Positions 43,532 through 53,077 of a stretch of 64,000 nt of DNA are shown here, piece after piece. The position numbers were made by a program, and so were the translations under genes. Source of the stretch: Prorocentrum cordatum (lineage: Eukaryota > Sar > Dinophyceae > Prorocentrales > Prorocentraceae); NCBI GenBank assembly GCA_963575745.1, contig CAUYUJ010009557.1:170001-234000 (forward strand). Reading direction: 5' to 3'. The notes beneath the pieces are model-generated. The model saw only the letters and a program-made list of their open reading frames with translations. It had not been told where the DNA came from and did no database searches. Positions within the stretch are counted from its first letter, which is position 1; each line of letters begins with the position of its first letter.

Positions 43532-44061
43532 CAATGAACCTGTTGATGCCGAAGCTTGCTAGCTCGAGCCTGAGCTGCCGCGAGCTCGTCAAAGTCGACC
43601 TCGATGACAGAGGCAGCCGAGACCGCCTGAGCCCCGCTGTCCAGCCTCAGCCGTTCCCGTGCGATGCAAGCGCCGGCGCCTCGTTGCAATCCTCGAGCCA
43701 GCTGCACGACACCTCGGATCACCAGCTTGCCTGCTTCCACCAGCAGCAGCCCCAACAACCCAATGCCGAGCTGTAACGTCCAGGAGGGCGACGACTCGCC
43801 TGCCGACGGGCAGGCCGGGCAAGGGGTACAGGGCGAGGGGCAGCTATGTCTCTCGCAGGCCTCCACCGCAGCCGAGATGCACTCCGCCAGCGGCACTAGG
43901 CGTCCAGAAGGCTCGCTGACCTCTAGGTGCGCGGAGCCTCCAGCAGCCGAAGGCGGCACCAGCGGCACAGCGGCAGGCCCCACAGGCGTGAGCCACAAGC
44001 GCGCGAGGCCGATGGCACCGAAGTGTGCGAGGATCGAGAGCCCAAGCCCACGGGCGAGCAT
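43531..44061 (-). CDS. ORF1: Cys-cluster, membrane-type small protein (Gag position)
   Basis: 176 codons from ATG at 44,061 to TGA at 43,531-43,533. Its last base is the A of the RT start codon (TGATG overlap), so RT could be made by termination-reinitiation. Features are a hydrophobic N-terminal stretch (residues about 5-40), a Cys-rich cluster CERHSCPSPCTPCPAC at about 88-103, a second hydrophobic segment WTLQLGIGLLGLLLVEAG at about 112-130, then a basic/Arg-rich region and an acidic EVDFDELAAAQ end. It occupies the gag position of the element but I see no CCHC knuckle or capsid signature. Function unknown. Confidence 0.65.
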   Translation of the reverse strand: MLARGLGLSILAHFGAIGLARLWLTPVGPAAVPLVPPSAAGGSAHLEVSEPSGRLVPLAECISAAVEACERHSCPSPCTPCPACPSAGESSPSWTLQLGIGLLGLLLVEAGKLVIRGVVQLARGLQRGAGACIARERLRLDSGAQAVSAASVIEVDFDELAAAQARASKLRHQQVH

Positions 44062-44087
44062 GGGCTGGGGGCAGCTGTGCCCCCTCC

Positions 44088-44172
44088 AGACTTGAGCAAG
44101 TACGTCGACGGGACGTCGATGCGGCGATCATGCATCTGCTAACACATTACTTCTGCTTGTTAAAAGCGGCCA
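44088..44172 (-). repeat. Split direct repeat A1 (element 5' terminus)
   Basis: 84/85 identical to A2. The element begins TGGCCGCTTTTAACAAGC on the - strand. Flanking host sequence resumes at 44,173. Confidence 0.95.
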
Positions 44173-44270
44173 TATGTACATATGTAGATTGAATGGCATG
44201 CGAGCAGGTAAGAGCGAACACTTATAAACTTAGTGTTGTTGCTGTGGCTATCGTTGTCTGATGTCGTCGT
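44173..44270 (+). repeat. Right half of the HR unit interrupted by the retrotransposon
   Basis: Carries GCATGCGAGCAGGTAAGAGC and GAACACTTATAAAC, the continuation of the conserved HR block left at 38,780. Together they reconstitute an HR-like order with a (TA)-rich stretch at the insertion site. Confidence 0.8.
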
Positions 44271-45626
44271 CCCACCCGCGACCCGCCCCGCAACACACCC
44301 ACGACCCGCCCCGCGACCCACCACGCGACCCACCCGCGGCCCACCCCGCGACCACCCCGCGCCCGCCGCCTCACTCTGATCCGCAACTGTGGGGTGCTAC
44401 ATATTTGGCCCCGCAGGGCCCGAACCACGCACGCCACGGCGGAGAGGCGGGCCATCCCTTCACGCACTCTTGACGCGCATCATGCCTGCACGGCTGCGAT
44501 GCTTAGAGAGAGCGAACGCGCCGCGGCCGCGACCGCCGCAGCCACCGCCGCCGTCGACGTCGTCGCGCTCGCCGACGAAGTCGTCGTCGTGGCCGTCGTC
44601 GTGGCCGCCGTTGCCGTCGTGTCCGTCGTCGTCCGGGCGACGCGGACCTCCAGTCGAAGGAAGGCTAGTCGAGACAACGGCGGCTCTCCCGCCAAGCCCT
44701 GTCGTTCAGAGTCAATCCTCGGCTCCCTCCCCTGGGTTTCATCCTGGCCCGTTCTTCGAGGCGGGCACAGCCGCGGCGACGAGCAGCCCACCATAGGCAA
44801 GAAAAGGTTGACAAACGGAAGGGGGAGGCCGCCTTCGACTTTGACGTCTCGAAACAGCAGGGAGGGGCCGCTCAAAACGAAAAGGTTGGAAACCGTTCCG
44901 ACTGGCTCTCCTCTAAGTCGTGGCCGCCACCGTCGCCGTCGCCTCGTCATCGTGGCTACCGTCGTCAGGGCGACGGAATCATTCAGGTCGCCCTCGTGGT
45001 GAGGCTTACGGGTCCATCACTCGGGCCTCAGGCCGACCATCGGGATGATCCGGGCCCCCAGGGCACGCTCTCGGCAAGGCGCAGGTTGGTCTTGAAGATC
45101 ATCTCGAGGCCACAGGACCGCCGAAAACATAATTACGAAAGCTGCCACAGGCCTCGAGCCTCGGCCGGGGTCGCCGTCGGCGCCAGTGTGCAGTCGTCGT
45201 CGGCGTCGTCGGTGTGACGGAGGTCCTTGAGGTGCACCCTCTTCGAGGACGCGCCGCTGCCAGCGGCCGCCGCCGCGGCGCTGTGCGCGGTGGGCTGCGG
45301 CGCGAGCATGGCGTCGTCCGCGGCGAGGGCCCGCGGCGGCGCCAACGGCGGGGAGGTGCCGGGCGCGGCCTCGGCGGAAGCCGTCCCCGGAGTCGGAACG
45401 CGTAGAACGTCCCGCCGCGGGCGGGTGGGATTCCGACGATGAATACGACGACGACGAGGACGACGGCGAGGACGAGGACGAGGACGAGGACGAAGACGAG
45501 GACGACACGGCGACGGAACGCTGGCGCCAGCGGCGGGGCAGCCTGGGGCGGCTTCGGCGGAAGGATTGCGGAGTCGGAGCGCGACAGCACAGGTGTTCAC
45601 ACGGCGGGCAGGTGGAGTTCCTGGGT
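44271..45626. other. GC-rich spacer with small trinucleotide patches
   Basis: CCCGCGACCCACC minisatellite at 44,271-44,365, GTCGTC-rich patch at 44,540-44,645 and GACGAG-rich patch at 45,440-45,505. No gene recognised. Confidence 0.5.
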
Positions 45627-45798
45627 GTCCTCCTCCTCCTCCTCCTCCTCCTCCTCCTCCCTCCTCCTCCTCCTCCTCCTCCCTCCTCCCTCCTCCTCCT
45701 CCCTCCTCCTCCTCCTCCTCCTCCTCCTCCTCCTCCTCCCTCCTCCTCCTCCTCCTCCTCCTCCTCCTCCTCCCTCCTCCCTCCTCCTCCTCCTCCTC

Positions 45799-45834
<36 letters not shown>

Positions 45835-45858
45835 CTCCTCCTCCTCCTCCTCTTCCTC

Positions 45859-45902
<44 letters not shown>

Positions 45903-45905
45903 GCT
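45627..45905. repeat. Long (TCC)n / (CTCGTC)n pyrimidine tract
   Basis: About 280 bp, first (TCC)n with CTCCC interruptions, then (TCG/TCC)n. Long Ser/Pro/Leu or Glu/Asp/Arg frames are artefacts. Confidence 0.97.
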
Positions 45906-46164
45906 CCTCAACCCCTTCGTCCTCCTCTGCAACCTCCTCGGGCCGTCTGGTCCCACAGGTCTGTCGCTTCTCGGCGGTGTCCCAATCCCGGGGGGTTCTC
46001 CAGCAGCTGCGACTCACCCAGGGCGTTCCGGTGGTGCTCGCAATGGCCCGAGCGGCCACCAGCGACCCGAGTTTTTTGCCCGACAGCCACTGTCGTTGCG
46101 TCCGAGTCCCTGACGGGCATTATCTTGAATTTTCTCGCTCCGGGCGGGGGGGGCCTTCCCGACG
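45906..46164. other. Spacer
   Basis: Nothing recognised. Confidence 0.3.
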
Positions 46165-46350
46165 GGGGGGACACAATAAAAATGCTCATGGACACACACA
46201 TAAATACACACGAACAACAGGACTCCCCATATTTTCCCATGTTTGTATATGTTCGTCTGACCCTCCACTCCCCATGTTTTCTCACATGTTCCTGGGAATA
46301 TACGATTCATTGTGTTTGTGTGTTGTTTCCCCTTCTGAATCAAGGAAGGG
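46165..46350 (+). repeat. Dispersed repeat family R1, copy 4
   Basis: GGGGGGGACACAATAAAAATG, ATAAATACACACGAACAACA, GACTCCCCATATTTTCCCAT, ATGTTCGTCTGACCCTCC, CCCATGTTTTCTCACATGTT and TTGTGTTTGTGTGTTGTTTC match R1 order, with extra internal TTCCCAT duplication. Confidence 0.65.
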
Positions 46351-47322
46351 CAGGGGCGGAGGTGAGGTTGGGAGGAAAATCGCTGTGAGCGGCTCATGGA
46401 AGAAGGGCACGTGAGCATCCAGCTGGGTGCGTTCGGTGAGCCCCCTCTACGAGCCCCCAGTCCCGGGCCCCGCGGAACCGTCAGAAATCCGCGCGGTGTG
46501 AAAGCTATCTAACTATACGAAATCTTCGGCGCCGATCCAGCACATATGCTAGATGCCTCAACCAGCGCGCGTCATGCAATCGCGATGCGAACTCGAGAGG
46601 CGCAGGACATAGAGGGACGGCCACGGCGGCTCAGCGGCGGCCCTTCCGACTCAGGTTGAAGCAAGGCGCCGCCTGCTTGCCATTGCTCACGCACTGCTGG
46701 TTGATCTGCAGCTCGATGGGCCGATGATCTGGGAAGGCCAGCTCCTGCCGAAGGCGTGCTTTTGTGTATACAAACAGCTGGTTGAAAGGGGCGTTTCATC
46801 TCTTACTGTCTACTCCTGTTCTGAGAGCTCAACATAACAAAGGTACATTGACGGACGGGGTAGTGGCGGAGTAGTGGACAATGTACTGGTCGAGATCCTG
46901 CATCAGGTTCTGCGAGTGCCCCACTGTCACCCGCGCGGACAGCTGGCGCGCGGACTAGCAAAAATCCACGAGGACGGCAGTCGCTTGAACGCCGCGAAGA
47001 GGGCGGACCGCGAGCCATTCCAGCTCGTCGCCAGCGGGTTTGCACCGCATGATCTGCCCTGCGGAAACGCTTGCTTTACTGTCGCGCCGATTTGGCCGAA
47101 CTCTCCTGGTTCCAGGAAGCGCGAACGCGCCCCCTCGGTCCACCCGCGGGGGCACGAACGCAAGTCCTTTTTTAAAACCTAGACCGAGCAGCGGCAAGAA
47201 TCGATACAATGGCGTATATATAACGTATCCCAAACAACCGTTGTAGCGCTGAAAGCTCCACTTCTCCCAGGCGCGCTGGAGGTTGCACGAGATCCAGATC
47301 TTGTCCTCTAGGTAAACACGCC
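46351..47322. other. Spacer
   Basis: No supported gene. Sequence is more balanced in base composition than the left half of the window. Confidence 0.35.
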
Positions 47323-47342
47323 GGGGGGGGGGGGGGGGGGGG
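47323..47342 (+). repeat. G20 homopolymer
   Basis: Uninterrupted run of 20 G residues flanked by ACACGCC and CTGCTAAAACG. It can form quadruplex structures and is a likely length-variable site. Confidence 0.98.
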
Positions 47343-47924
47343 CTGCTAAAACGTATAAATAATATCAGAAGATATTTTAGAACGGGATGTATTCCATATT
47401 CAACACTCCCCGACTCCCCGCCTTTGGCCATGCGACCTCGCAGGCGCGGCCCGAGTTTGTTCCAAGCGATGGAAGGAAGCAGGTTCGGCGCAGGCCTCGT
47501 TGCGGCCCCGCCTTCGAAGTGAGTAAATTCGCGCGCCATGGCGCACGACAACATTACAACTGGACTTTCGAATCCTGGACCTATCCGCGGCAGCTACATT
47601 TGCAATAGCAGCACAACAAAATAACGTACTAGCGTGAACGCGAATAAGTGCATAACGTGGTATCTAGTGCTAGTGAGTTTGCCCCTGTATTGGAAACGAT
47701 GGGATTATTGCTGAATGGACAAAATCGGAGCATGACGCATTTGCCAACGCAGCGAAACAATGCGGAGTTCATACGAAACGCAAACATCGAAACTTGTTTT
47801 GTTCCACGGCGCTGTTGCGCCAGATTCCAGCGGGGTATCTGGCGCAGTTGGTTCGTTTTATATGTGAAGTAATGTCGCTGCGAATCGTTATTGCATCAGC
47901 ATCCACAAAACAGCAGCTATTAAT
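47343..47924. other. Spacer
   Basis: No gene recognised. Confidence 0.35.
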
Positions 47925-48500
47925 ACTACTGCAATTATGATGACTATTGCGACTTGCGCGTTTGCTGTGTGTTTCTGCCGGCGTGCCGAGGTTATTCGGG
48001 TGGCCCCAGGGCGCGCAAAATCCATCCGCAAGCGGTTTCAAATTGGCCTCGTTGCCCCTTGCATTTGCTCTAATTTTCACCGTCAGAGGCCGGGCTTTAT
48101 TTCTGTCCCGGGGCGAAAAATAAGCGCTAGTGGCCCTTTAGTCGAGATAGTGATTTGCCAGCGAAGCAACCATAATTATTACAAGTGGTCTGACTATTAC
48201 AACGTGCATCGCTACCTGGATGTTTCACCTGGGGGCCGCAGGTTTTCCAATGCCCAAGGGAGTTTAAAAAACCACCCGGAGGTAACTCCGAATTGGTTTT
48301 GTCTTTCCAGTGCGTTCGCTGCAACTTCCACAATTGATTTTTGCTCGGAGGTACCTCCGGCGGCCGAAGGTTTTTGGGTTTCGGTGGGAAAAAAATACGC
48401 TAGCGGCCCTTCATTCGGTATCATGATTTGCCAACATAAGAACTCCAATTCCTATTGTCATTATTATGATCGTTTTTACTTATACCGCCATTGCTACTTA
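47925..48500. repeat. Diverged ~290-bp tandem duplication
   Basis: Unit 1 (about 47,925-48,205) and unit 2 (about 48,210-48,500) share AATTGG(C/T), TTTGCTC, AAAAATA(A/C)GC(G)CTAG(T/C)GGCCCTT, TGATTTGCCA and a terminal TTATTA patch. On the - strand both units give similar short peptides (for example ANAL/ANAR, PW, ETSR/ETHSK). This could reflect common ancestry of repeats or an old coding unit. No family recognised. Confidence 0.55.
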
Positions 48501-49860
48501 CTTCTCGCTTCGGGCTCCCAGAACAGAGAAAAACCTTACTTGATTCCTTTCTAGACTCTAGAGATCATGCTTCATTGCCGCTAAATGCACCGCGAGCGCT
48601 GGACGCTGCAGGGGGGCATTCCCAATGCCTAAAGAGACCCGCGGAGACCGCCGTGGAGGAGCTTCAGAGAACTTGCGGGGGTCTCGGGAACTGCCGGGAG
48701 GGAGTGCGGACAGCCTTTAGCGATTTCTTGATTACAATTTCAATCCTGTTTGTTTTCGCTTGGGTCAACGTCAACTACGATGCAAGCGCCCTCGACGGCG
48801 CGCGGTGCTTCGCCGAAAATCATTTGGTCTCTGTCCACAAGCATATCGCATCCGAACTCTCTTTGTTCGTTCATTCTGATTTCGCGCAAATCGGATGGAC
48901 CCAAGCTGCCGCGAGAGTCATCTGGTCTTCAAGATGCAGTGCGCACGTCGCTCACACCTTTTGAAGCTTTGCATCGCAGAACAGTTCCATTGAAATTGAA
49001 AAGACTACGGATGTGTTCCGTGAACGAGTTGGGTAAGTCTGCGAACGCCTCCGTCTCTCCAACGCGAACCAGCGCAATCGCCTTGGGCCTGGCCCGAGTT
49101 CCCCCACGAAAACAAACTTCTCTCTGAATGCGATTGACTTCATCACTGGACAACAGGTCCTAGCTTGCATGCTTGATCGTATGGTCAAATCCGTCGAGCC
49201 ATATACCTTTCGATCGGAAACTCTGGGAGCCTGAAATGAGATTGCACATGTGCGCGTCAAATAAACATGTAGATAAACATACACACTCAGGCCGTGCCAA
49301 GAAATGAAAAGCCTTCTGAACTAGCTCACCCAAGATGGCCGGCTCCCGTCTGCCACCTGTCCAAACATTCCCGCGGTCGGCCCGTCTCCCGCATGGACTG
49401 AATACTGGAACATGTAAAGTGCAAGTGGCTGCGCTGAGAAGAAGAATGATGCGCTGTTCATGTCTAGCTCGAATAGTGCATCCGACAGGAACGGTGCTTT
49501 CATGTGCCCAGATGCTGCGAGAGTTCTCACTCATTGCTGTTCGAAGCGCGTAAACTGGGATAAGTACCGCATGCAGGCGCGCGCGCCGCGACTCGACTCG
49601 TCGAGCTTCGCCGCAATGGCGCTCTGAATCAGATCGGAGAAGCGCGGTAAAATGATCGGTGTCACGCGACAGAGACATTCGCATGCGAATCGCTTTGTTT
49701 ATTCTCAACTCAAACATGTCTCTGCAAAAGCTCACTCGGCTTGTCAACTTTAGATACAACAGCGCGCGCGCTTCCGTTCCATCATGCGCAACCATCTCTT
49801 GAAACCTTAAACCGCCAGGATGAAATTGTGAAGCGTGCAAGTAATTACTACTTCTAGTAT
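48501..49860. other. Spacer, no recognised gene
   Basis: A 267-codon - frame (49,160-49,963) has no recognisable family features and overlaps the tail of the ubiquitin relic. I do not accept it as a gene. Confidence 0.35.
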
Positions 49861-50097
49861 CTAGTAGCTTCTGTACGTAGGTCTTGCTCCTCTTCCTGAT
49901 GCAAACTCGCTGCCTTTGTACTTCGGCCCATAGTGTGAAACGCAATGCGATCTCGGCGCACAAGTGCTCCGCAACCCTGCCATCGTTTGCAATATGTTCT
50001 CGGTGTTTTTTCCTCTTTGTCCATTTTGCTCAATCCAACAAATTTGTTCGACTGCATCAGACGCTGCCACGCGCTTGCTCGTGCGTTTAGATGACGC

Positions 50098-50322
50098 ACC
50101 GCCTCGCAAACGAAGAATTAGTAGCATTCTGAATTATTTCAGGATGTTGTAAATCGACAGCGGTGGCCCGCTCTCCAGCTGCGTTCCTGCGAGACTCAGT
50201 CGCTGTTGCTCAACGGGCACACGGCCCGCATCTTGGACTCTGAATTTGACGTGGTCGACAGCGCAACAATCATTCAAGGTCCGTGCGATCCTTTTCCCCC
50301 CGAGGGTCTCCGCGAAAGTCCG
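50098..50322 (-). pseudogene. Ubiquitin-coding relic with in-frame stop
   Basis: 75 codons align without gaps to ubiquitin residues 2-76. Landmarks retained: TFAETLGGKRI (res. 3-13), VPVEQQRLSLAGTQLES (36-52), LSIYNILK (56-63) and LRLRGG (71-76) at 50,115-50,098. TAA replaces the codon for residue 64 (Glu in ubiquitin; one base from GAA). The residue-1 position is Ala instead of Met, Ile44 is Ser, Lys48 is Thr and Lys6 is Glu, while Lys11, Lys27 and Lys63 persist. The downstream frame continues 79 codons (to 49,861) with a basic start (ASSKRTSKRV), so the source may have been a ubiquitin-ribosomal protein fusion. A CKRWQGCG motif in another frame (50,099-49,854) weakly recalls the eS31/RPS27a zinc ribbon, but this is tentative. 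A C18 run (50,354-50,371) lies just upstream. Confidence 0.8.
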
Positions 50323-51569
50323 CGCGTCAGTTGGGTCGACTTTCATCGCGACACCCCCCCCCCCCCCCCCCGCGTCGCCCCCAGGCGAGGAGAGAGGCGA
50401 ACGCAAGAGGGCACGGGGGAGGAAAGGTGAAGAGGAGGAAGGAATGACAGATCAGAAAAAGAGACAGGAAACCCAAACAGAAGGGAGGATAGGAAGGTGG
50501 GTGCGTGTCTCTCGCCGCGTGAACCAGCGCGCGTCCTCGAATGGATCGTCGGTCTCGCCCTCGTCCAGACGAAGCAGCGCTTGCAGACGAATCGCCCATC
50601 CAAGTCTGGAGCGATTCTTGCCCCTGGAATATCGAAATCGCCGCCCGTTAACAATGCTCGCTCGCATTGCCGACTTTCCGAGGGCAAAACGTACCATCAC
50701 AAGCAGGATGGCGGGGGGAATGCCAAAGCAATGCGTAGAACACATCGCGTAAAGCATCGTGAGATACAGGAAACACCGAGATGAGGTGAACGACGGGCCC
50801 TGCGCGGAGGCGGCCGGTGGGCGCGGCGGAATCGTCGACGCGGACATTGCTTCCACAGGAAAGCGGATTCCCAGAGCAGCCGTTCCTTTCAGGGCGTTGT
50901 GGGAGAATCCAACTTGACGGTGACTCTCGAGCCTGGTCATATAACAACGATGATAATGCCGAGCTGGATATCCAGGAATAGTATGCTGACGCGCTATATG
51001 CTTTTGCTCATCCTCCCATATGCTCCCGTCAGATAGTTTTTGATCTTCGTACTGCGCCCATTTTTTATGTATGTATAAATTTCAAATATGATATATATAT
51101 ACCATTGTTGGGCTTCTTGGGCTCTCTTGGGAGGTCTCTCCGGGATGTTTTGAGGCATCTTGCGAACGTCTTGGGCCGTCTTGGTGATATCCCGGAGGTT
51201 TAGATCCATTGCCCTCAAATATGAAGGCCTGGGTGGTGCTCGAAACCCGCTATCCCCGCGTCTGGTGGGGGGCGAACAGGCGTTCGCTCCCGCCGACCCC
51301 GCCGTGGGTGGGTCACAAGCGTGGGCCTCTTCTCCTCCTCCTCCTCCTCTTGCATCCTTCCTGTATTATTCGCTCTCATCGTCATCGCAATGTTTACCCT
51401 TGCATCAAGGTCAAGGTCAAGGTCCCGTGCGAGCACGAAGCCCGGTCCGATACCGGACGCGGAGTGACACAATTACAACTCTCTGCTGCTGATGCATTCA
51501 TGATTGGGCATGGAAAATAAGGAGGGGACAAGGGAGGGAGGAAAGAACGGAAGGAGGGAGGGGGGGGAG
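50323..51569. other. Spacer with C18 run and low-complexity patches
   Basis: C18 at 50,354-50,371. (TA)-rich patch at 51,090-51,105. CTTGGG/CTTGG-type words at 51,105-51,190. No gene recognised. The left-flank LINE's 3' untranslated region may lie at about 51,400-51,569. Confidence 0.45.
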
Positions 51570-53077
51570 TCAAACTGCAAATCTGTCCCACGTCGTTCGT
51601 GGCCTGCCTCTGTAGCGCTTCGGCTGGGCAGGCAGCTTTGCGTCGATAGTGCCGCCTGGCTTCCAGGCCGCGACTAGACTCAGCAACGTGTTTGGGCTCA
51701 GATGATAAAGCTTTTCCTGCAACCGGGCCTTGCTTTTGGTGAGCTCCGCGGTCCATTGCCGGATGGGTTGCGAGCTTGTGCTGCTTCGAGTCTTACCTTC
51801 AGCCGTCTGTACATGTCTGGCCAATCATCTGTGTCGAGTTTGACAGATCCCACCATGCAGCGTAACATTTGCCGCTGTGTACTTGCAAGCTTTTCAACGT
51901 CGTTCACTGTCATCGGCGCTGTCGACAAGCCGTACAAGGCCGTCGGCGCGACGGTGCTGTCGAACAGCCGGGCACGGAGGTCGAAGTTGACGTGCTTGTT
52001 CGTTAGGGCCGCCCTGAATGTGTTGAACGTGGCCCATGCACAACGAAGACGATTTGCAAGCACAGCCCTGCCTCGTTGCTTGAGGTCGCCCGGGAACCGA
52101 TTTCCCAAGTATGTGTGGTAATCAGAAGACCGCACCACGTTGATGAAATCTCCAGCAGTGTCAACTAAGACCTCGGACGCGTTATCGTACAAATGCTGAT
52201 CCAGGGTGAAAATCCGGCTCTTCTTGGCGTTCACCTCTAGGCCGACTCGCTGTAGCTCCTGGTTCAGCATGTCGAGTATCTCCGTGAGCTCTTCCAGACT
52301 ATTTGCGTAAACAATCAGGTCGTCTGCGAATCGCACGTGGGACAGGCGTCTGCTGCGGCATCTGGGTTCGAGCTTCAGGCCGCGGTCGCGCAAGCGGGTT
52401 TGCCAGCGCCGCATGACCATCTCCAGCGCAGCATTAAACAGCAGCGGACTCAGAACGTCACCTTGACGAACACCTCTTTTGATATGGAATGTACTGTCAG
52501 CTCCGAGTCGCCCAGTCTGCTTGCTGTATATCGCTGACAATATCTTCAAGTAGGGGCGAGGAACTCCTTGAAATTCCAGAGCCTCAAACAACTGGGGCCG
52601 CAAAATACGATCAAATGCCTTCTTCAAGTCTAAGCTCGCAAAGAGGGGGGGCACGTGATAGTCGATCGCCTTGCTGACTACTGTCTCCAAAACAAGCAGG
52701 GCGTCTTCGGTGCCGCGGGCCGGCATGAAGCCCATCTGCTCGTCGGACTGTTCTTGGTAGAGCCGGTGTTTGAGGCGGCCGTGGAGAAAACGAGCGAAGA
52801 TTGTGTATGTCACCCTCAAAATTTCTATCGGGCGCAAGTTGGAAGGATTAGACAGGTCTCCAAACTTTGGGAGCATGGTGAAATCCGTCTCATGCCATCC
52901 TTCGTCAACTCGTCCTTGCCGTATTAGATCATTCAAAGCTGAAGCGAAGAATTGTATAATCTCCGTGCCTCCCTTCGCAATCATCTCTAAAGCAACTCCG
53001 GATTGGTCCCGGCACCTGCCTCTTGCCATCTGCTTGACGGCGCGGCTCAGCTCTCCCAACTTACATAAATAAAACAT
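51570..53077 (-). pseudogene. LINE reverse transcriptase, 5'-truncated, near-intact RT core
   Basis: 459-codon frame from 53,077 to 51,698. It opens within the RT domain (ELSRAVKQMARGR, then GVALEMIAKGG), so endonuclease and N-terminus are missing. RT motifs in order: FTMLPKFGDLSNPSNLRPIE, DEQMGFMPARGTEDALL, LFASLDLKKAFDRI (motif A Asp), RGVRQGDVLSPLLFN (motif B), HVRFADDLIVYA (motif C, Asp-Asp at about 52,320), GLEVNAKKSRIF (motif D/E). The C-terminal tail continues in another frame (51,824-51,570: TAELTKSKARLQEKLYHL, then YRGRPRTTWDRF, the common LINE C-terminal GRPRTxW end), so one frameshift lies near 51,790. The catalytic residues are intact. Homology begins abruptly near 53,070, typical of 5' truncation during target-primed reverse transcription. 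Confidence 0.88.

Larger units (their letters stand above)
38781..44172 (-). mobile_element. Tyrosine-recombinase (Ngaro/DIRS-like) retrotransposon with split direct repeats
   Basis: A 5,392-bp element read on the - strand in the order A1 - ORF1 - RT/RNase H - recombinase - methyltransferase - B1 - A2 - 121-bp spacer - B2. A (85 bp) and B (120 bp) are direct repeats arranged as in Ngaro/PAT elements. B1 and A2 are separated by two bases. The insertion site is inside an HR unit, whose two halves lie at 38,705-38,780 and 44,173-44,270. No target-site duplication is evident, as expected for recombinase-mediated integration. B copies are identical and A copies differ at one base, yet the reading frames contain two in-frame stops and a frame change. 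Confidence 0.88.

Noticed and set aside
45133-46059. 308-codon Glu/Arg/Gly-rich - frame
   Set aside because: Derived from the (TCC)n tract. No family.
49160-49963. 267-codon - frame near the ubiquitin relic
   Set aside because: No recognised motif, and it overlaps the ubiquitin tail in another frame. Could be chance in AT-balanced sequence.
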